From Tiliqua scincoides (lineage: Eukaryota > Chordata > Lepidosauria > Squamata > Scincidae), in assembly GCF_035046505.1 (NCBI RefSeq), contig NC_089826.1, positions 80,920,254 through 80,984,253 of the forward strand: a DNA stretch of 64,000 nt, in the 5' to 3' direction. Of this stretch, positions 23,051 to 35,421 are shown piece by piece (the first letter of the stretch is position 1; the number at the start of each line of letters is the position of its first letter). The notes beneath the pieces were generated by a model that saw nothing but the letters and a program-made list of their open reading frames with translations, was not told the DNA's origin and made no database searches. A program made the position numbers and the translations under genes.

Positions 23051-23572
23051 GTATGACCCAACTTAAGAAATTTATAAAGATACACAGGAAAATATTTTTA
23101 TATATGATATCCAGTTATTGGTCTTCACTGGCTTGGGATCAGCGTCTCCGAAGAACACTTGCTCCCACATGAACCTGTCCAGTCTCTAAAATCTTCTTCC
23201 GATTCTTCTACCTTCTGAGGCTAGATGGCTGGTGGCCCAGGCTAGAGCCTTTCTGTAGTGGTAATGTTTTGTCTTTGGAAGGTTGTCTTACACGGCATCA
23301 AGTCTACTTTCTTGTGTAGATGAGACATATTCCTTCTGCCCAGCTTTTAATGGTTGGTCTGTCTTACTAGTGCAGGAGTTTAGTGCAAAAATAGGACTAG
23401 CCATTCTGCAGACTTCAAGTATAAGTTTCATTTATATGGAAGGGGAGATAGCTACCTGACGTCCCAAGGACCAGACGGTCAGCACTGTGCAGGCTGGCTT
23501 CAACTGGATATCCAAAAAACTGATTTCTGATGTGGCACAGAAGATTGTCTGATTAAAATGGGATGAGTCAAA

Positions 23573-23740
23573 TGGCCCAAACCAACCTAACTTTCCAGCC
23601 GTGCCAACAGGGCGTGCTCGCCATCCTGCGGTGGGAGGGGTAATCACAGAAGCGTCCTCAAGGTAAGGGAATGATTGTTCCTTTACCTTGGAGCTGCACT
23701 GTGGCTGCATCACCCCTGGAAAGTTGGATAGAATTGGGTT
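23573..23740. mobile_element. ~170-bp inverted-repeat element (GGGCCCAATCC family)
   Basis: GGCCCAAACCAACC...CTTTCCAG and CTGGAAAGTTGGATAGAATTGG ends. The middle has CATCCTGCGGTGGGAGG and CTCAAGGTAAGGGAATG. Confidence 0.65.
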
Positions 23741-23983
23741 CAAAGTGCTTGACTGCTCTAATTGTGTCAGTGACACTGCCGGGCTGTCCAGTGCCTGGGG
23801 CGGGGGCCCCAATGATGCCGCCACCTCATTTGGAGCAAAATGGAGGTGTGGGTGGGCGGGCAGGCCCCTTGACACAACCCTCGCTGCTCTGAATACTTGG
23901 GAGGAGAGATCTGCGCACTGCCCCTCCAGCAGATAGCCTGGAAAACCTCCAGATTGCCGGGGGGGGGGGGCGGACTGCCTTTC

Positions 23984-24574
23984 CTGGAAATGGAAAAGGT
24001 GCAAAAGAGAGTGACTAAGATGATTACAGGGCTGGGGCACCTTCCTGAGGAAAGGCTACGGCGTTTGGGCCTCTTCAGCCTAGAAGGGAGACGCCTGAGG
24101 GGGGACATGATTGAGGCATACAAAATTATACAGGGGATGGACAGAGTAGATAGAGAGATGCTCTTTACACTCTCACATAACACCAGAACCAGGGGACATC
24201 CACTAAAATTGAGTGTTGGGAGGGTTAGGACAGACAAAAGAAAATATTTCTTTACTCAGCGAGTGGTTGGTCTGTGGAACTCTTTGCCACAGGTTGTGGT
24301 GATGGCGACTGGCCTGGACGCCTTTAAAAGGGGATTGGACAAGCTTCTGGAGGAAAAATCCATTACGGGGTACAAGCCATGATGTGTATGCACAACCTCC
24401 TGATTTTAGAAATGGGCTATGTCAGAATGCCAGATGCAAGGGAGGGCACCAGGATGAGGTCTCTTGTTATCTGGTGTGCTCCCTGGGGCATTTGGTGGGC
24501 CGCTGTGAGATACAGGAAGCTGGACTAGATGGGCTTATGGCCTGATCCAGTGGGGCTGTTCTTATGTTCTTATG
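23984..24574 (+). mobile_element. CR1 LINE 3' end
   Basis: Same subfamily and same 5' end as the 19857 copy: MEKVQKRVTKMITGLGHLPE...GYKP stop, 3' UTR, TTCTTATGTTCTTATG. A small in-frame loss at LPYEE to LPEE is seen. The right flank ends CATGCTACGCCACTG, a hAT-like terminus, so it may lie within a disrupted hAT-like element. Confidence 0.92.
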
Positions 24575-25586
24575 CCTCAGGAGCACCAGCCATGCTACGC
24601 CACTGAATTGGGTATATGTGCATTTACTCTACCAGGGGGACAAATTTGGGTAGTTTTTACAATTTACTTCCAAGAGTATGAATAAAGGATTATACAGGAT
24701 TATGCACTGAGAAGATGCAAAAGTGACATATTAACGTTACCTACCAGCAATGCTGGAAGCTTTTGTCACCTTCCGAGATTGCAAGCTCTTGACATTTACA
24801 ACCACATTATGTACCAAGCAGCTCTCTTAGGTTGAATGAACAGACACTTAAAATAGGTTCCTGCTAAGTCCACTGTAACATAGGTTTGATCAGCAGTTTC
24901 TGTTGTAGGAACTGATAACTCTGCTTTAAAAATAGTTCTGATAAGGTGACACTTGGAACCACATCTTTCCCACCATGGAACTGACAAAAAAAAAGGGGGG
25001 GGCATGCCTGCAGCTTTTGAGTAGTGCTTCAGAATCTGATTGTTTTTCTGTATGCTGTGTATATGCAGTTTATTTGCATGTTAAAGTGTCCATGCATTTG
25101 AACATATACCAACTGGGGATATAGATTTCAGAAGCAAGGGAACTTCAAGGTTTTGGAGATGCTCTTTGGCATTGCCAGTTATCTTCTTGTACAAATCCCA
25201 GTGGATGTTGGCAGGAATCAGGAGAGATTGGCTACGCAAGGCAACACAGATTCAAACAGACTTGCCCAGTGATTTTGGTGGGCTTCATTCTGTACAGGAT
25301 TATGACAATGGCAGTTTTTCTTTTGCAGAAATTGGCTGATTGCATTGTTTTTTAAAGAGTGGTCAGGTGGGTCTGCAAATTGATTGAATGGTTAAGACTG
25401 AACTCCGATGCTTACTTACCTGAGAGTAAGTCCTACTGAATTCTTCTTCGAAGACATGCATAGGATTGCACTGTTAATAGATTGATCATTGCATGCTATA
25501 GCTATTGGGTATAGGAGGGAAGGAGTGACTTAGTTGGGGAAGCTGAAGGGTTTTTTGTCAATCCTTTTCTGTTATTGTAATTACTG

Positions 25587-26143
25587 AACATAAGAACATA
25601 AGAAGAGCCCTGCTGGATCAAGCCAAAGGCCCATCTAGTCCAGCTTCCTGTATTTCACAGAGGCCCACCGAATGCTTCAGGGAACACACTAGACAACAGA
25701 CACAACCTGCGTCCTGGTGCCCTCCCCTGCATCTGGCAATCAGAGGCAGCCTACCTCTACCTTGCACATACCTACCATGACTTGTAATCTGTGATGAACT
25801 TTTCCTCCAGAAATTTGTCCAATCCCCTCTTAAAGGCATTTAGGCAAGATGCCGTCACTACTTCCTGTGGCAAGGAGTTCCACAGACTAATTCCACACGC
25901 TGGGAAAAGAAATATTTTATTTTGTCTGTCCGAACTCTCCCAACACTCAACTTTAGTAGATGTTCCCTGGTTCTGGTGTTATGTGAAAGGGAAAAGAGCG
26001 TCTCTCTATCTGCTCTATCCAGCCCCTGCATAATTTTGTATGTCTCAATTATGTGCCCCCTCAGGCGCCTCTTTTCTAGGCTGAAGAGGCCCAAACACCG
26101 TAGCCTTTCCTCATAGGGAAGGTGCCCCAGCCCGGTAATGGAA
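25587..26143 (-). mobile_element. CR1 LINE 3' end
   Basis: Starts with complement octamers (ACATAAGAACATAAGAAG) and the 3' UTR, then the reverse strand encodes ...RVRTDKIKYFFSQRVEL and LGLFSLEKRRLRGHIIETYK. Truncated near GCACCTTCCC. Moderately diverged, with lesions in the frame. Confidence 0.9.
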
Positions 26144-26700
26144 AATACCCATAAAAGCTAAAAGTTTTCTCTCAAAATTGCCTTAATTTGTGACATTTTA
26201 GTATAGCCAGTCTCCCTATGCACAAGGTCTCTGTGGCCTCTCTGGCGGTAGACCAGAAGTATACAGCTCCACATTCAGAAGTCCATTTACAACAGCCATA
26301 AAGCATGCCCCACCGCCAGAATACCAGTTCTGTTGCTGGAGAGGGGAATAGAATTAGACTGTTAGTCCAGCTAGCAAAAAAGTGTAGGCAGCTTGTCTAA
26401 GATTTTATGTCATTTGAATTTCAATACCTGATTTCATCATTTCAAAACCCTGCTCTTGACTATTGGGAACTTGGCCTAATTTCCCTTTTTAATAAGCTAT
26501 TTTTAGACTTGAAACTTCTCCATCCTATTTTATCCTGTTGCCTCTCTCTCTCTGTCTTTACAGATTGCTTGTGGTGAGCTCTAAAAGTCTTGTATGTTAG
26601 GTGGATAGGAGCTGGGGTTGGTGAGGTTAGTTACATCCCAGAATGCTTCCGTTGTGCGGAGGAGGCCCCAATAACCGAGCTTTCTCTTGATGGGTGGAAG

Positions 26701-27148
26701 AGATGCCTGCGTTGGCTCGGTCATGTTGTGAGAATGGATGATGGCCGGATCGCAAAGGATCTCCTCTATGGAGAACTTGTGCAAGGAAAGCGCCCTACAG
26801 GTAAACCACAGCTGCGATACAAGGACATCTGCAAGAGGGATCTGAAGGCCTTAGGAGTGGACCTCAACAGGTGGGAAACCCTGGCCTCTGAGCGGCCCAC
26901 TTGGAGGCAGGCTGTGCAGCATGGCCTTTCCCAGTTTGAAGAGACACTCGGCCAACAGTCTGAGGCAAAGAGGCAAAGAAGGAAGGCCCATAGCCAGGGA
27001 GACAGACCAGGGACAGACTGCACTTGCTCCCAGTGTGGAAGGGATTGTCACTCCCGAATTGGCCTTTTCAGCCACACTAGACGCTGTTCCAGAACCACCT
27101 TTCAGAGCGCGATACCATAGTCTTTCGAGACTGAAGGTTGCCAACAGT
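26701..27148 (+). mobile_element. 5'-truncated zinc-finger LINE (ORF2 C-terminus)
   Basis: The insert reads LRWLGHVVRMDDGRIAKDLL...YGELVQGKRPTG through to a C-terminal finger CTCSQCGRDCHSRIGLFSH (C2H2/C2HC pattern), then SAIP and a TAG stop at 27118-27120. A 3' UTR of about 25 nt follows, ending GTTGCCAA. A perfect 16-bp target duplication, TCTTGATGGGTGGAAG, lies at 26685-26700 and 27149-27164, giving exact ends. Upstream codons in the same open frame are flanking DNA. This is the ORF2 type often mis-annotated as craniofacial development protein 2-like. Clade not assigned. Confidence 0.9.
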
Positions 27149-27227
27149 TCTTGATGGGTGGAAGGACATGAAAGCGCATCCCTCTTTTGGTTTTCCCTTC
27201 CTCTTGCAACAATCTATGCTCTCTTAC

Positions 27228-27765
27228 CATGGTCCACCAGATGCCTTGGAAAGCATATAAGGCTACAAAATACCTGTATCCTGTTGCCATTCCCTTGCAT
27301 TTGGCATTCAGAGATAGGCTACCGCTAATACCAGGAGGCTGAATATAGTCATCAGGACTTGAAAACTGTGATGAACTTTTGCTCCATACATCTGTCCAAT
27401 CCCCTTTTAAAGGTATCTAGATCAGGCACCATCACAACATACTGTGGAAAAGAGTTCCACAGATTAATTACACACTGGGTAAAGAAATATTTTCTTTCGT
27501 ATGTTCTAACTCTCCTGCCTGTCAGTTTTAGTGGATGTCTCCTGCTTCTGGTGTTATGGGAGAGGGGAAAGGACTTTCCTGTATCCATTCTAGCTTTCTT
27601 TCTATACTGAAGAGCCCCAAACATTGTAGACTTTCTTTGCAAGGGAGGTGACCTAGGCCCTAATCATTTTGGTTGCTCTCTTCTGCACCTTTTCCGGTTC
27701 CACTATGTCCTTCATGAGAGGTGGTGACCAGAACTGGACACAATACTCCAGGTGTGGCCTTAACA
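27228..27765 (-). mobile_element. Diverged CR1 LINE 3' end
   Basis: The reverse strand carries SHNTRSRRHPLKLTGRRVRT...CVINLWNSFPQYVVM and further upstream [12 protein letters not shown] read in complement. The terminal octamers at the 3' end are lost or beyond recognition. It is older than the near-identical CR1 copies. Confidence 0.85.
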
Positions 27766-28350
27766 TCAGTTTGTCACAGTCACAGAAGGGACATGAAGGT
27801 GTGGGGGGAGATAAGGTGCATGAGTGTTATACCTTGCTTCTTCCACTATTCCCACATCGTGGACTTCAGAGACTTCACTAGATCATCACCAAAGGTAGTT
27901 CTAGGCCAGAGGTGAGGAAACCTGCAGCTTTAAGGACACATATGGCCATCTGCGGTACTGGCTGTTACAGCCTTTTGCATATTTGTCCACAACTACTAAA
28001 TCCACCTTCCATTTCATGACATAATGCCAAATTCGGGGTATTTGAGTGGGGACGGGACTTGTATTTATCCTTTCCTGTGAGAGGCAACTCAATAAGTGAA
28101 TTGGCAACCACCCAATGACTCCTGTCATTGGCCTGAGAGGTTCTTAGAGAAAGAACTGTAATGTGTTAAATAAAAATGTATGCATATTCTCATTAAGGAT
28201 AATAATAACAAATTATACAGACATGCCCCATATGCCCCACAGGGAATCTGTTTCGTGGACACACATGGAAACTGCAGATACTATTTAAATATTGTAGCAG
28301 CCCCACCACACTCCTCCCACTCAGGCCCATTCCATTTCTTTTGTTTACAC

Positions 28351-28810
28351 CAGGGGTGTCCAAAGTTTTTGGCAGGAGGGCCACATCAGCTCTCTGACAC
28401 TGTGTTGGGGGCCAGGGAAAAAAAAGAATTAATTTACATTTAAAATTTGAATAAATTTACATAAGTTTACATAAATGAATATATTAAAGATGAACTTATA
28501 TGAATGAATGAAGGTCTTGCGATAGCTCAAGGCCTATAAAAGGCCTTGCACAAAGCAAGGCTGGCCTTTCCTTTGCTGCCGCTACTGCATCAAAGATGTG
28601 AAACAGCAAGCAGTGGAGGGAGCCCTCATCCCACAGCTCATGCGAGAGGTCAAATAGTTGCCCTCATGCTGAGATCAGTTGGGCCAGAGCGGGCTGCAAC
28701 AAATCTCCAGAGGGCCAGAGGTTTATTGGAGACTGGGGACTCCCTGAGGGCCACATTGAGAGACTTCAAGGGCCGCAAGTGGCCCCAGGGCCGGGGTTTG
28801 GGCACCCCTG
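28351..28810. mobile_element. hAT-like element, CAGGGGTGTCCAAA family
   Basis: Ends CAGGGGTGTCCAAAG and GTTTGGGCACCCCTG. Flanks GTTTACAC (28343-28350) and GTTTATAC (28811-28818) match 7 of 8. It encloses AGGCCTTGCACAAAGC and GGAGGGAGCCCTCATC blocks shared with the 46.3 kb copy. Non-autonomous. Confidence 0.9.
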
Positions 28811-28847
28811 GTTTATACTGTAATGAGTAATAGGGGGGCCAGCCTCT

Positions 28848-28849
<2 letters not shown>

Positions 28850-28895
<46 letters not shown>

Positions 28896-28914
28896 TTATA
28901 TATATATGTATATA
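28850..28914 (+). repeat. (GT)n-(TA)n microsatellite
   Basis: About 21 TG units followed by TATATATATG/TATATAAG. It begins shortly after the hAT-like element ending at 28810. Confidence 0.95.
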
Positions 28915-29409
28915 AGCAAAATAAATAAATAAAACATGGTTTTCCGATGCAGAAAGTTTCCCCACCCCATTCTAGGCTGTCCTAGCTCACAAGTTGCCGC
29001 AACGCACTGGCTCAGCGTCCTGACTTAATACCAATTTGACTTTCACTCTGAATTGAGTACTCTTTGTAGGTTTTCTCGATTTTTAATCCAGCTTTCAGGC
29101 TGTGTAATTGATCGTAGATTAGAGAAGCAAGCAACCGTCGTGACAACACTTGGCCATTTGCAAATGAAACTGGAACGCTTAAAAGGCCATTGGATCACAT
29201 TTGACAGAAAGGCCGGGCGGGAAGGGCTATTGCTCAAGAAGACTGAACATTCCACCTAAGTGCTTCTCGCCTGGTCTGCCAGGGCTAAAGGAGCGCACGT
29301 CCCACTGCATCAGATCTCATCAGCAGAATATATGCTTGGAGTTTTACAAATTAGAGTTGTGTAAATATTGCCAGAGTTAAAATGGGTTGTGTTAGTGACC
29401 TGAAGAGAC

Positions 29410-29732
29410 CAGTGGCATCACAAGTGCAGGTGCCGCCCATGGCAGGTGTCACCCCTCACACCACGCAACACCTCCATACTTACCCAGAGTGATTCACAGC
29501 ACCTGGAAGTGATTTGGTGGTGTCCTGATGATGTTATCACACAAACTGCCAAATTGTTTCCAGGGCAGCCATTTCCAGCTATTTGGAGCATTGGGGGGGG
29601 GCCACCGGGGGGGCCACCACCCAACATGGCACATGCCTCCATTCAGCAGGGGCTTGGGTGGAGCGTTCGTCACCCCCAGGGTGCATCTCGTGGGGTGGAC
29701 TGCCCCTCTGGCCCCTGCTTGTTATGCTACTT
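29410..29732. mobile_element. hAT-like MITE
   Basis: CAGTGGCATCACAAG at the left and CTTGTTATGCTACTT at the right are imperfect inverted repeats. Flanks GAAGAGAC (29402-29409) and GAAGTGAC (29733-29740) match 7 of 8. Confidence 0.78.
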
Positions 29733-29739
29733 GAAGTGA

Positions 29740-31370
29740 CCTGGGGTATGACACAAGACCCAGTAAAATGAATGACTGTTGTACTTGGTAGGCTATAACC
29801 CAGACCAGTTCAATTAGTGGTTCATCAAGCCAACTGTAGCTTGTCAGTCATGTATTGCTTGACAACCCCGCTGCTTTTGCAGTCTTAGATGTTCAGCAAA
29901 ACCAGATGTTTATTGACCTGATGGTCTGCCTTCCATGGTTGGTGGGCTACATTCAACAATAGATCACAGTTGGCCAGGTGTTCCATTCCTGCCAATACTC
30001 CAGCTGTGTAGCTCGGATTTTCCATCTTCCAGTAAGGCAGGGGGAGCTGCCCAGTAGGACAAGGAGGTTGGTTCCAAGAAAAGGTAGCTGAGATTGCAGG
30101 GAAGCTGTCTGTTCAGGTAACTAGAGCTCAGGCAAGAAGTGTTGCACAAGCAATACCCAGATAGACACTGAAAGGCTTTGTAACTAGGCCTGCAGCCCCA
30201 TCCCTTCCCGGTGCAGTCAGTCTAGGAAACAATTAGGTCAAGAGCCTTTCCTCGGAAGCAGTGTTAAGAAAAGGAGGTTCCTGTGCTGTGGGATGGGCAC
30301 TTCACTTTCTAGAACTGGCTTCAATTTGGGCTTTTTTCCCTGAGGTTCAGGGAGTGATTCAGGGGGTGCTAGACTGGGGCTGAGCTAAAGCCAAGGCATC
30401 ATCAGTTCCAGGGATTCAGCAGGGTTTGAGATGAGGGCATCCGCTGTTATGAATATCCTGGGATCTCTACCAGATGGTGTTGACTTTTCATGACACCCGC
30501 ATGTGCTGGGGCCTATTGAGACTTCAGGGTCCACACCACAATGAAAGAGTCCCAATGATTCAGGCCCTTCTACCTCCAATACCTCTTCTGAGAGACGGCA
30601 GAATATGAAAGTGACAAACTCCTTTATCCAAGCCTGAAATTAAGCGTTACGTTGACACTCCATCCTTGCCTTGTAGCTCTGTAGCTATCCAGCTCTGTAG
30701 CTGGCCCAAGTCCAAGGACAGAAAGAAAGTGGGGAGGCTTGCAAAAGAGGGGATAGAATCTGGTGCGTGTCTTTGCCTCCGGATCCATGCTTCCCCCCTC
30801 CCTGCCCAGTTTTGCCTTCTTTCCACCCACTCCCTGCCCCCACACCTGTCTTACTTCCTCCAGAGGGTGTGATGGGGTCCATTGGCTGAGGTGGAGTACC
30901 GCCACCTCCTGCATCAGTGCTCCTGAGGCTGTGCGCTTGGTCAGCAGCCACTTTACGATAGAGGAACTGTCTTTTATAAATCTTTCCACACGACACAATA
31001 GGATTGGGCTATTAGTATGCCCCAATACAGTTTGGGAATTATTATTGGGAGTTATTCGGAATAATTGGGAACAGTTTGGGGGTGCGTCTAGATGGGCTAC
31101 TTGCAGAATGAAATAAATCATTTATAAATTCATCCAGTTTAGTGAATGCTAACTAATGGCCTTTCATATAAGCAAATGCTTCCCCCCTCCCTCTGCTCAT
31201 TTTTTAGGAAATATTATGATCACTGCATTCCTGTTTCACTGTGTTCATCTTAAGTCACTTTCAATGAGAAAGGAAGAATATGCAGTCCTGTAGATATCAC
31301 CAGGACTCCAAGATCTCTTGCTGGGTTTACCAGTGCCAGTTTATATCCATCTGGGTTTAGGATTTTTATG
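29740..31370. other. Intergenic, no gene seen
   Basis: No gene recognised. Open frames at 30624-31121 overlap on both strands and lack similarity; ACACAATAGGATTGGGCTATTA near 31000 is a stray piece of the GGGCCCAATCC family. Confidence 0.45.
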
Positions 31371-31371
31371 G

Positions 31372-31460
31372 GCACAATCCTCACCGGGTCTACTCAGAAG
31401 TAAGTCCTATTTTGTTCAATGGGTCTTACTCTCAGGAAAGTGTGGTTAGGATTGCAGCCT
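31372..31460 (+). repeat. Palindromic TACTCAGAAGTAAGTCC repeat
   Basis: GTCTACTCAGAAGTAAGTCC...CAATGGGTCTTACTCTCAGG, then AAAGTGTGGTTAGGATTGC. Full-length single unit. Confidence 0.75.
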
Positions 31461-31977
31461 ATTTGTGACATAATCCCTTCATTACAAGATGGGATTAACA
31501 TGGAACTGGTTCTGTTATTAGCAGAGGGAGGGGACATCATGTCTTTGTCCTCCAGCAGTCCAATCCTATCCTTTCCCTCCATTGTAATGATGCCATGAGC
31601 CAAGAGCTCTCACTTAGCTCTTGCCAAAGTACCTCCATTTTAACATCAGCTCACTGACTCTGCCTCTGGTCCTAAAATGACTGTTAGCAAGAAGCTGTGA
31701 ACCACCCCTGACCTGGTGCCTGGCTCCCTAGTGACTTAGTCCTTGGAGACCAGATGGAGCCAGTTGGCATTAAACCCCGTTATCTAACAAATGCAGCAGA
31801 AGCTCACTGTGGCAAAGTGTGAAGGCCAGAGGGTGGAGGGACTGAGCAGAGTAGAATTTTACTGAACCCTTTGCTCATATGCTTGCCTATGGTTGAAATG
31901 AGCATAGAAAGCTAGCTGCATCTAGCTACACTTGCACATGATCTGAGGCAACCTTGCTCCTTGCTTTGGTACCAGCA

Positions 31978-32412
31978 ATAAAAAATAATAATAATAATAC
32001 AGGTATTTATATGCCGCCTTTCTTGGTCGTCAGATTTCTCCTCAGACTTTAATTCAAGGCAGTTTACATAGGCAGGCTGTTCTAAATCCCCGCAGGGATT
32101 TTTTACAATTGAAGAAAGGTTCTGTCTTTCAAGAACCACACAACATTTCAGATGGATCTTTTGTAGTCTGGTTTCACTTTCTGGCCTTCAGATGCCTCCC
32201 ACGCAGGCTGACAAGCAGCTCCTTCATCTCTCACTTGAAGGGCGGCCAAGACACTTCTTTGCTCACAAAAGAGCAGGTGGAATAACTCGGTTTGTCAGCT
32301 GCTTCAAGGTCTTGCCATTCACGGTGGTGGTGGCCTCGAACTGGCAACCTTTGGATGTTATCTTCAGCCATATGGAGACTCTACCCTCTAGACCAGACCT
32401 CCTGCCCGGGAA
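31978..32412 (-). mobile_element. Composite repeat with (TAA)n tail
   Basis: (AAT)n, then ACAGGTATTTATATGCCGCC, similar to the 34.0 kb LINE tail. The far part (CGAACTGGCAACCTTTGG ... CTCTAGACCAGACCTCC) resembles the complement of a tRNA-type SINE head. It could be a SINE sharing the L2-like tail. Boundaries are approximate. Confidence 0.45.
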
Positions 32413-32739
32413 CAGCAATAAATAAGCTGTTATATGCTACACCTTCCCTCAGTGTGTAATTGGATCTTGCACTCCACCTAAGGAACCTCACCCTGCCTTT
32501 GTGGGTTCAAGGGCAACAGTAACATGCACCCATGCTCAAATGTGCTGTACTGCATGCTATGGTGGGGGCAATTGGGAGTTAAGGGAAAGGTAAGGGGAAA
32601 AAAATATTTTCCTTTATCCCTTTGTAAATTCTTTGATTGCCAGTGGGTCTCCATGGACTGGGACTGCTCTTTAGCTGGCACAAGGAAACAAAGGGGGTGT
32701 GTCAGCAGGCCCCAGAGGGGATACCATCCAGTGCAAGTC

Positions 32740-33056
32740 ACACACCCTCTCCTGCCTCCAATGCGCCCTTGTCCTTGCTCCTCAGTCTCCACCCTAGTTA
32801 CAGAGGAGACACTGGTGGCTTCTTGCCCTCTGTTCTTTCTCCTGTGGAGGCTCCCCTTCAAGGAACATGATGTCACATGACACAATATCCTTCAAGGGAA
32901 TCCTCCACAGGAAAAGGAATGGAGGGCCTGAAGCCATTGCAGCAAGCAACCCTCTTCTGGGGAGCACCCAGAAGTGACATCACAATGCACCTGACATCAT
33001 GATGTCACAGCTTTGGGTGCTGGAGCAGTGTGTTACGTCTCTGCACCCATCTATCT
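32740..33056. repeat. Dispersed repeat with GACATCATGATGTCA core
   Basis: GGAGGCTCCCCTTCAAGG, TCAAGGGAATCCTCC (inverted), CACCCAGAAGTGACATC and CTGACATCATGATGTCACAG. The same blocks recur at about 36620-36900, 18170-18360, 5925-6085 and 2330-2530. Class unknown. Confidence 0.55.
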
Positions 33057-33059
33057 AAT

Positions 33060-33333
33060 ACCGGCATCTGGCCTGGATGCCTTTAAAAAGGGATTGGACA
33101 GGTTTCTGGAGGAAAAGTCCATTACAGGGTACAAGCCATGATGTGTATGCGCAACCTCCTGATTTTAGAAATGGGCTATGTAAGAAGGCCAGGTGCAAGG
33201 GAGGGCACCAGGATGAGGTCTCTTGTTATCTGGTGTGCTCCCTGGGGCATTTGTTGGGCTGCAGTGAGATACAGGAAGCTGGACTAGATGGGCCTATGGC
33301 CTGATCCAGTGGGGCTGTTCTTATGTTCTTACC
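33060..33333 (+). mobile_element. Short CR1 LINE 3' end
   Basis: Only the last codons (GLDAFKKGLDRFLEE-like) and the full 3' UTR ending GTTCTTATGTTCTTA remain. The 5' end is at about 33060. Confidence 0.9.
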
Positions 33334-34040
33334 TTTTGCATCTAATACCTATTGAAGATAGTTGCAAAGTATTCATTCAGGTTCTCTGCATCTCCCTAAT
33401 CCCCCATTTGTCCTCTAATGGTCCAGCCACCTCCCTGGCTGGTTTCCTGCTATAGTCTTTTGAAATGGCTTGTATTATTATTATTATTATCTTTTTTTTT
33501 TTTTGCTTGCCTTGTCATTAATGTACATTTAGTTTTGCCAGAATGTCTGCTGCCTTTTGTTCTCTTCTGGATCTGGGTAATGCTTCCAAATTCTAAAAGA
33601 AGCCCTTTTGTCTTGGACAAGTGGGAGTCTTGCCCAAATAAGAAAAACAAAAAGAAGCACAAAAAGAAGCACCAAGTAGAACAGAAGAAACCAAAGTAAC
33701 TTGAGATTTAGCCAAGAAGCATCTATTGCCAGGGAGGACAAATAAAAAGAGAGAAGATACCGGAGAGGGGCCCAAGAAGGAAGAGATTTTAAAAAAGAAA
33801 AGGAAGAGCTTAAACAGGATCTGATAAGGAAACAGAACCCAGTGAAGGAAAGTGTAACCAAGGAGCAACACAACACAGGAGAAGGTCAAATGATCAGTAG
33901 AGTTATTCATGGAAAAGAGAGACTGTTATGGAGTCGCAAGTCAAGTTATCAGCCCCCAACTCTGCAGCAGGATTCCTTGATTGTTGGAGCTCTGGTGGAT
34001 GCCGTACCTCATCTCCTTCCGAAATTGGCCCAGTCATACT

Positions 34041-34130
34041 TTTATTATTATTATTATTAACAGTATTTATATACCGCTTTTCAACAAAAGTTCACAAAGC
34101 GGTTTACAGAGAAAAATCAAATAAGTAATG
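34041..34130 (-). mobile_element. LINE 3' tail with (TTA)n
   Basis: (TTA)n is followed by ACAGTATTTATATACCGC and AAGCGGTTTACA, read on the reverse strand as ...AGCGGTATATAAATACTG(TAA)n. This is typical of L2-like LINE ends in amniotes. Confidence 0.5.
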
Positions 34131-34489
34131 GCTCCCTGTTCCCAAAAGATGCAAAACACCAGCAGACAGCCACTAGAAAAGACACTGCTGGGGCGAGGAG
34201 GGCTAGTTACTCTCCCCCTGCTACTTGAACACCCTTCTTCACAGGAAGTCTTCCCATTTGTGCAAATGTGGTACTGTATTTTCCCCTCAAGTTTCAGTAG
34301 GCCTTGTCAGTGGTGGGCCTGGAGGGGAGAAAAACACTAGAGATGCCCTTGGCCCTTTTTGCAAGCATGCTGAAAGACTGGATAAATATCGTGGATATCG
34401 GATATCCAATCTTGGATAAAGATTGGGGGGGGCTGGTTCCCCTCTTTTTCCTCCTTATGGCTATAGACTTGACATGACAAATGCATTTC

Positions 34490-35168
34490 ACATACAATTA
34501 TGACGGAACATACCAAGATCCAGGTCTACAGAGCTTGCGTCCTGAGTACACTTCTGTACTGCAGCGAGTCATGGACTCTTCGCCCACAACAGGAGAGGAA
34601 ACTGAGCGCTTTCCACATGCGCTGCCTCCAACGCATCCTTGGCATCACCTGGCAGGACAAAGTTCCAAGCAACACAGTCCTGGAACGTGCTGGAATCCCT
34701 AGCATGTATTCACTGCTGAAACAGAGACGCCTGCGTTGGCTTGGTCATGTCGTGAGAATGGATGATGGCCGGATCCCAAAGGATCTCCTCTATGGAGAAC
34801 TCGTGCAAGGAAAGCGCCCTACAGGTAGACCACAGCTGCGATACAAGGACATCTGCAAGAGGGATCTGAAGGCCTTAGGGATGGACCTCAACAAGTGGGA
34901 AACCCTGGCCTCTGAGCGGCCCGCTTGGAGGCAGGCTGTGCAGCATGGCCTTTCCCAGTTTGAAGAGACACTTTGCCAACAGTCTGAGGCTAAGAGGCAA
35001 AGAAGGAAGGCCCATAGCCAGGGAGACAGACCAGGGACAGACTGCACTTGCTCCCGGTGTGGAAGGGATTGTCACTCCCGGATTGGCCTTTTCAGCCACA
35101 CTAGACGCTGTGCCAGAACCACCTTTCAGAGCGCGATACCATAGTCTTTCGAGACTGAAGGTTGCCAA
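34490..35168 (+). mobile_element. Zinc-finger LINE, longer ORF2 fragment
   Basis: An uninterrupted 214-codon frame (34500-35144) covers the end of the reverse transcriptase region. It has VYRACVLSTLLYCSESWTL, a middle part with RLRWLGHVVRMDDGRIPKDL, and a terminal CTCSRCGRDCHSRIGLFSH finger. It ends SAIP-TAG, then a ~24-nt 3' UTR and an ATAATAATA stretch. It is near-identical to the 26.7 kb copy where they overlap, so insertion was fairly recent. The catalytic core and endonuclease are absent, so it cannot move on its own. Confidence 0.88.
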
Positions 35169-35421
35169 TAATAATATGTACTCTACTTACTCTGCTCACT
35201 GCACTTTTGACATTATCATGATCATCTAAAAACATCAGCTTATTCATTGCTGTTCCGCCAATGCTTTCCTCTGAAGATAATTTTTTGTAATATCATTGTT
35301 GCTTCAGAAAGATCTCGCAGAGGTATTCTAGAAGTGTAGTTGCCTCGAGATGTAAATGAAATAGATAATGACTGGGATCCAGAAGGGACCATGGTGGACT
35401 GCAATTCAGATAGATGTAGTC

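Noticed and set aside
23432-24040. 202-codon minus-strand frame
   Set aside because: Spans a CR1 end and a MITE in antisense; chance frame.
26590-26700. N-terminal part of the 176-codon frame at 26590
   Set aside because: Lies outside the target duplication, so it is flanking DNA fused by chance to the LINE frame.
30624-31121. 165-codon minus-strand frame
   Set aside because: Overlaps a + strand frame of similar length, no similarity, no splice or start context.
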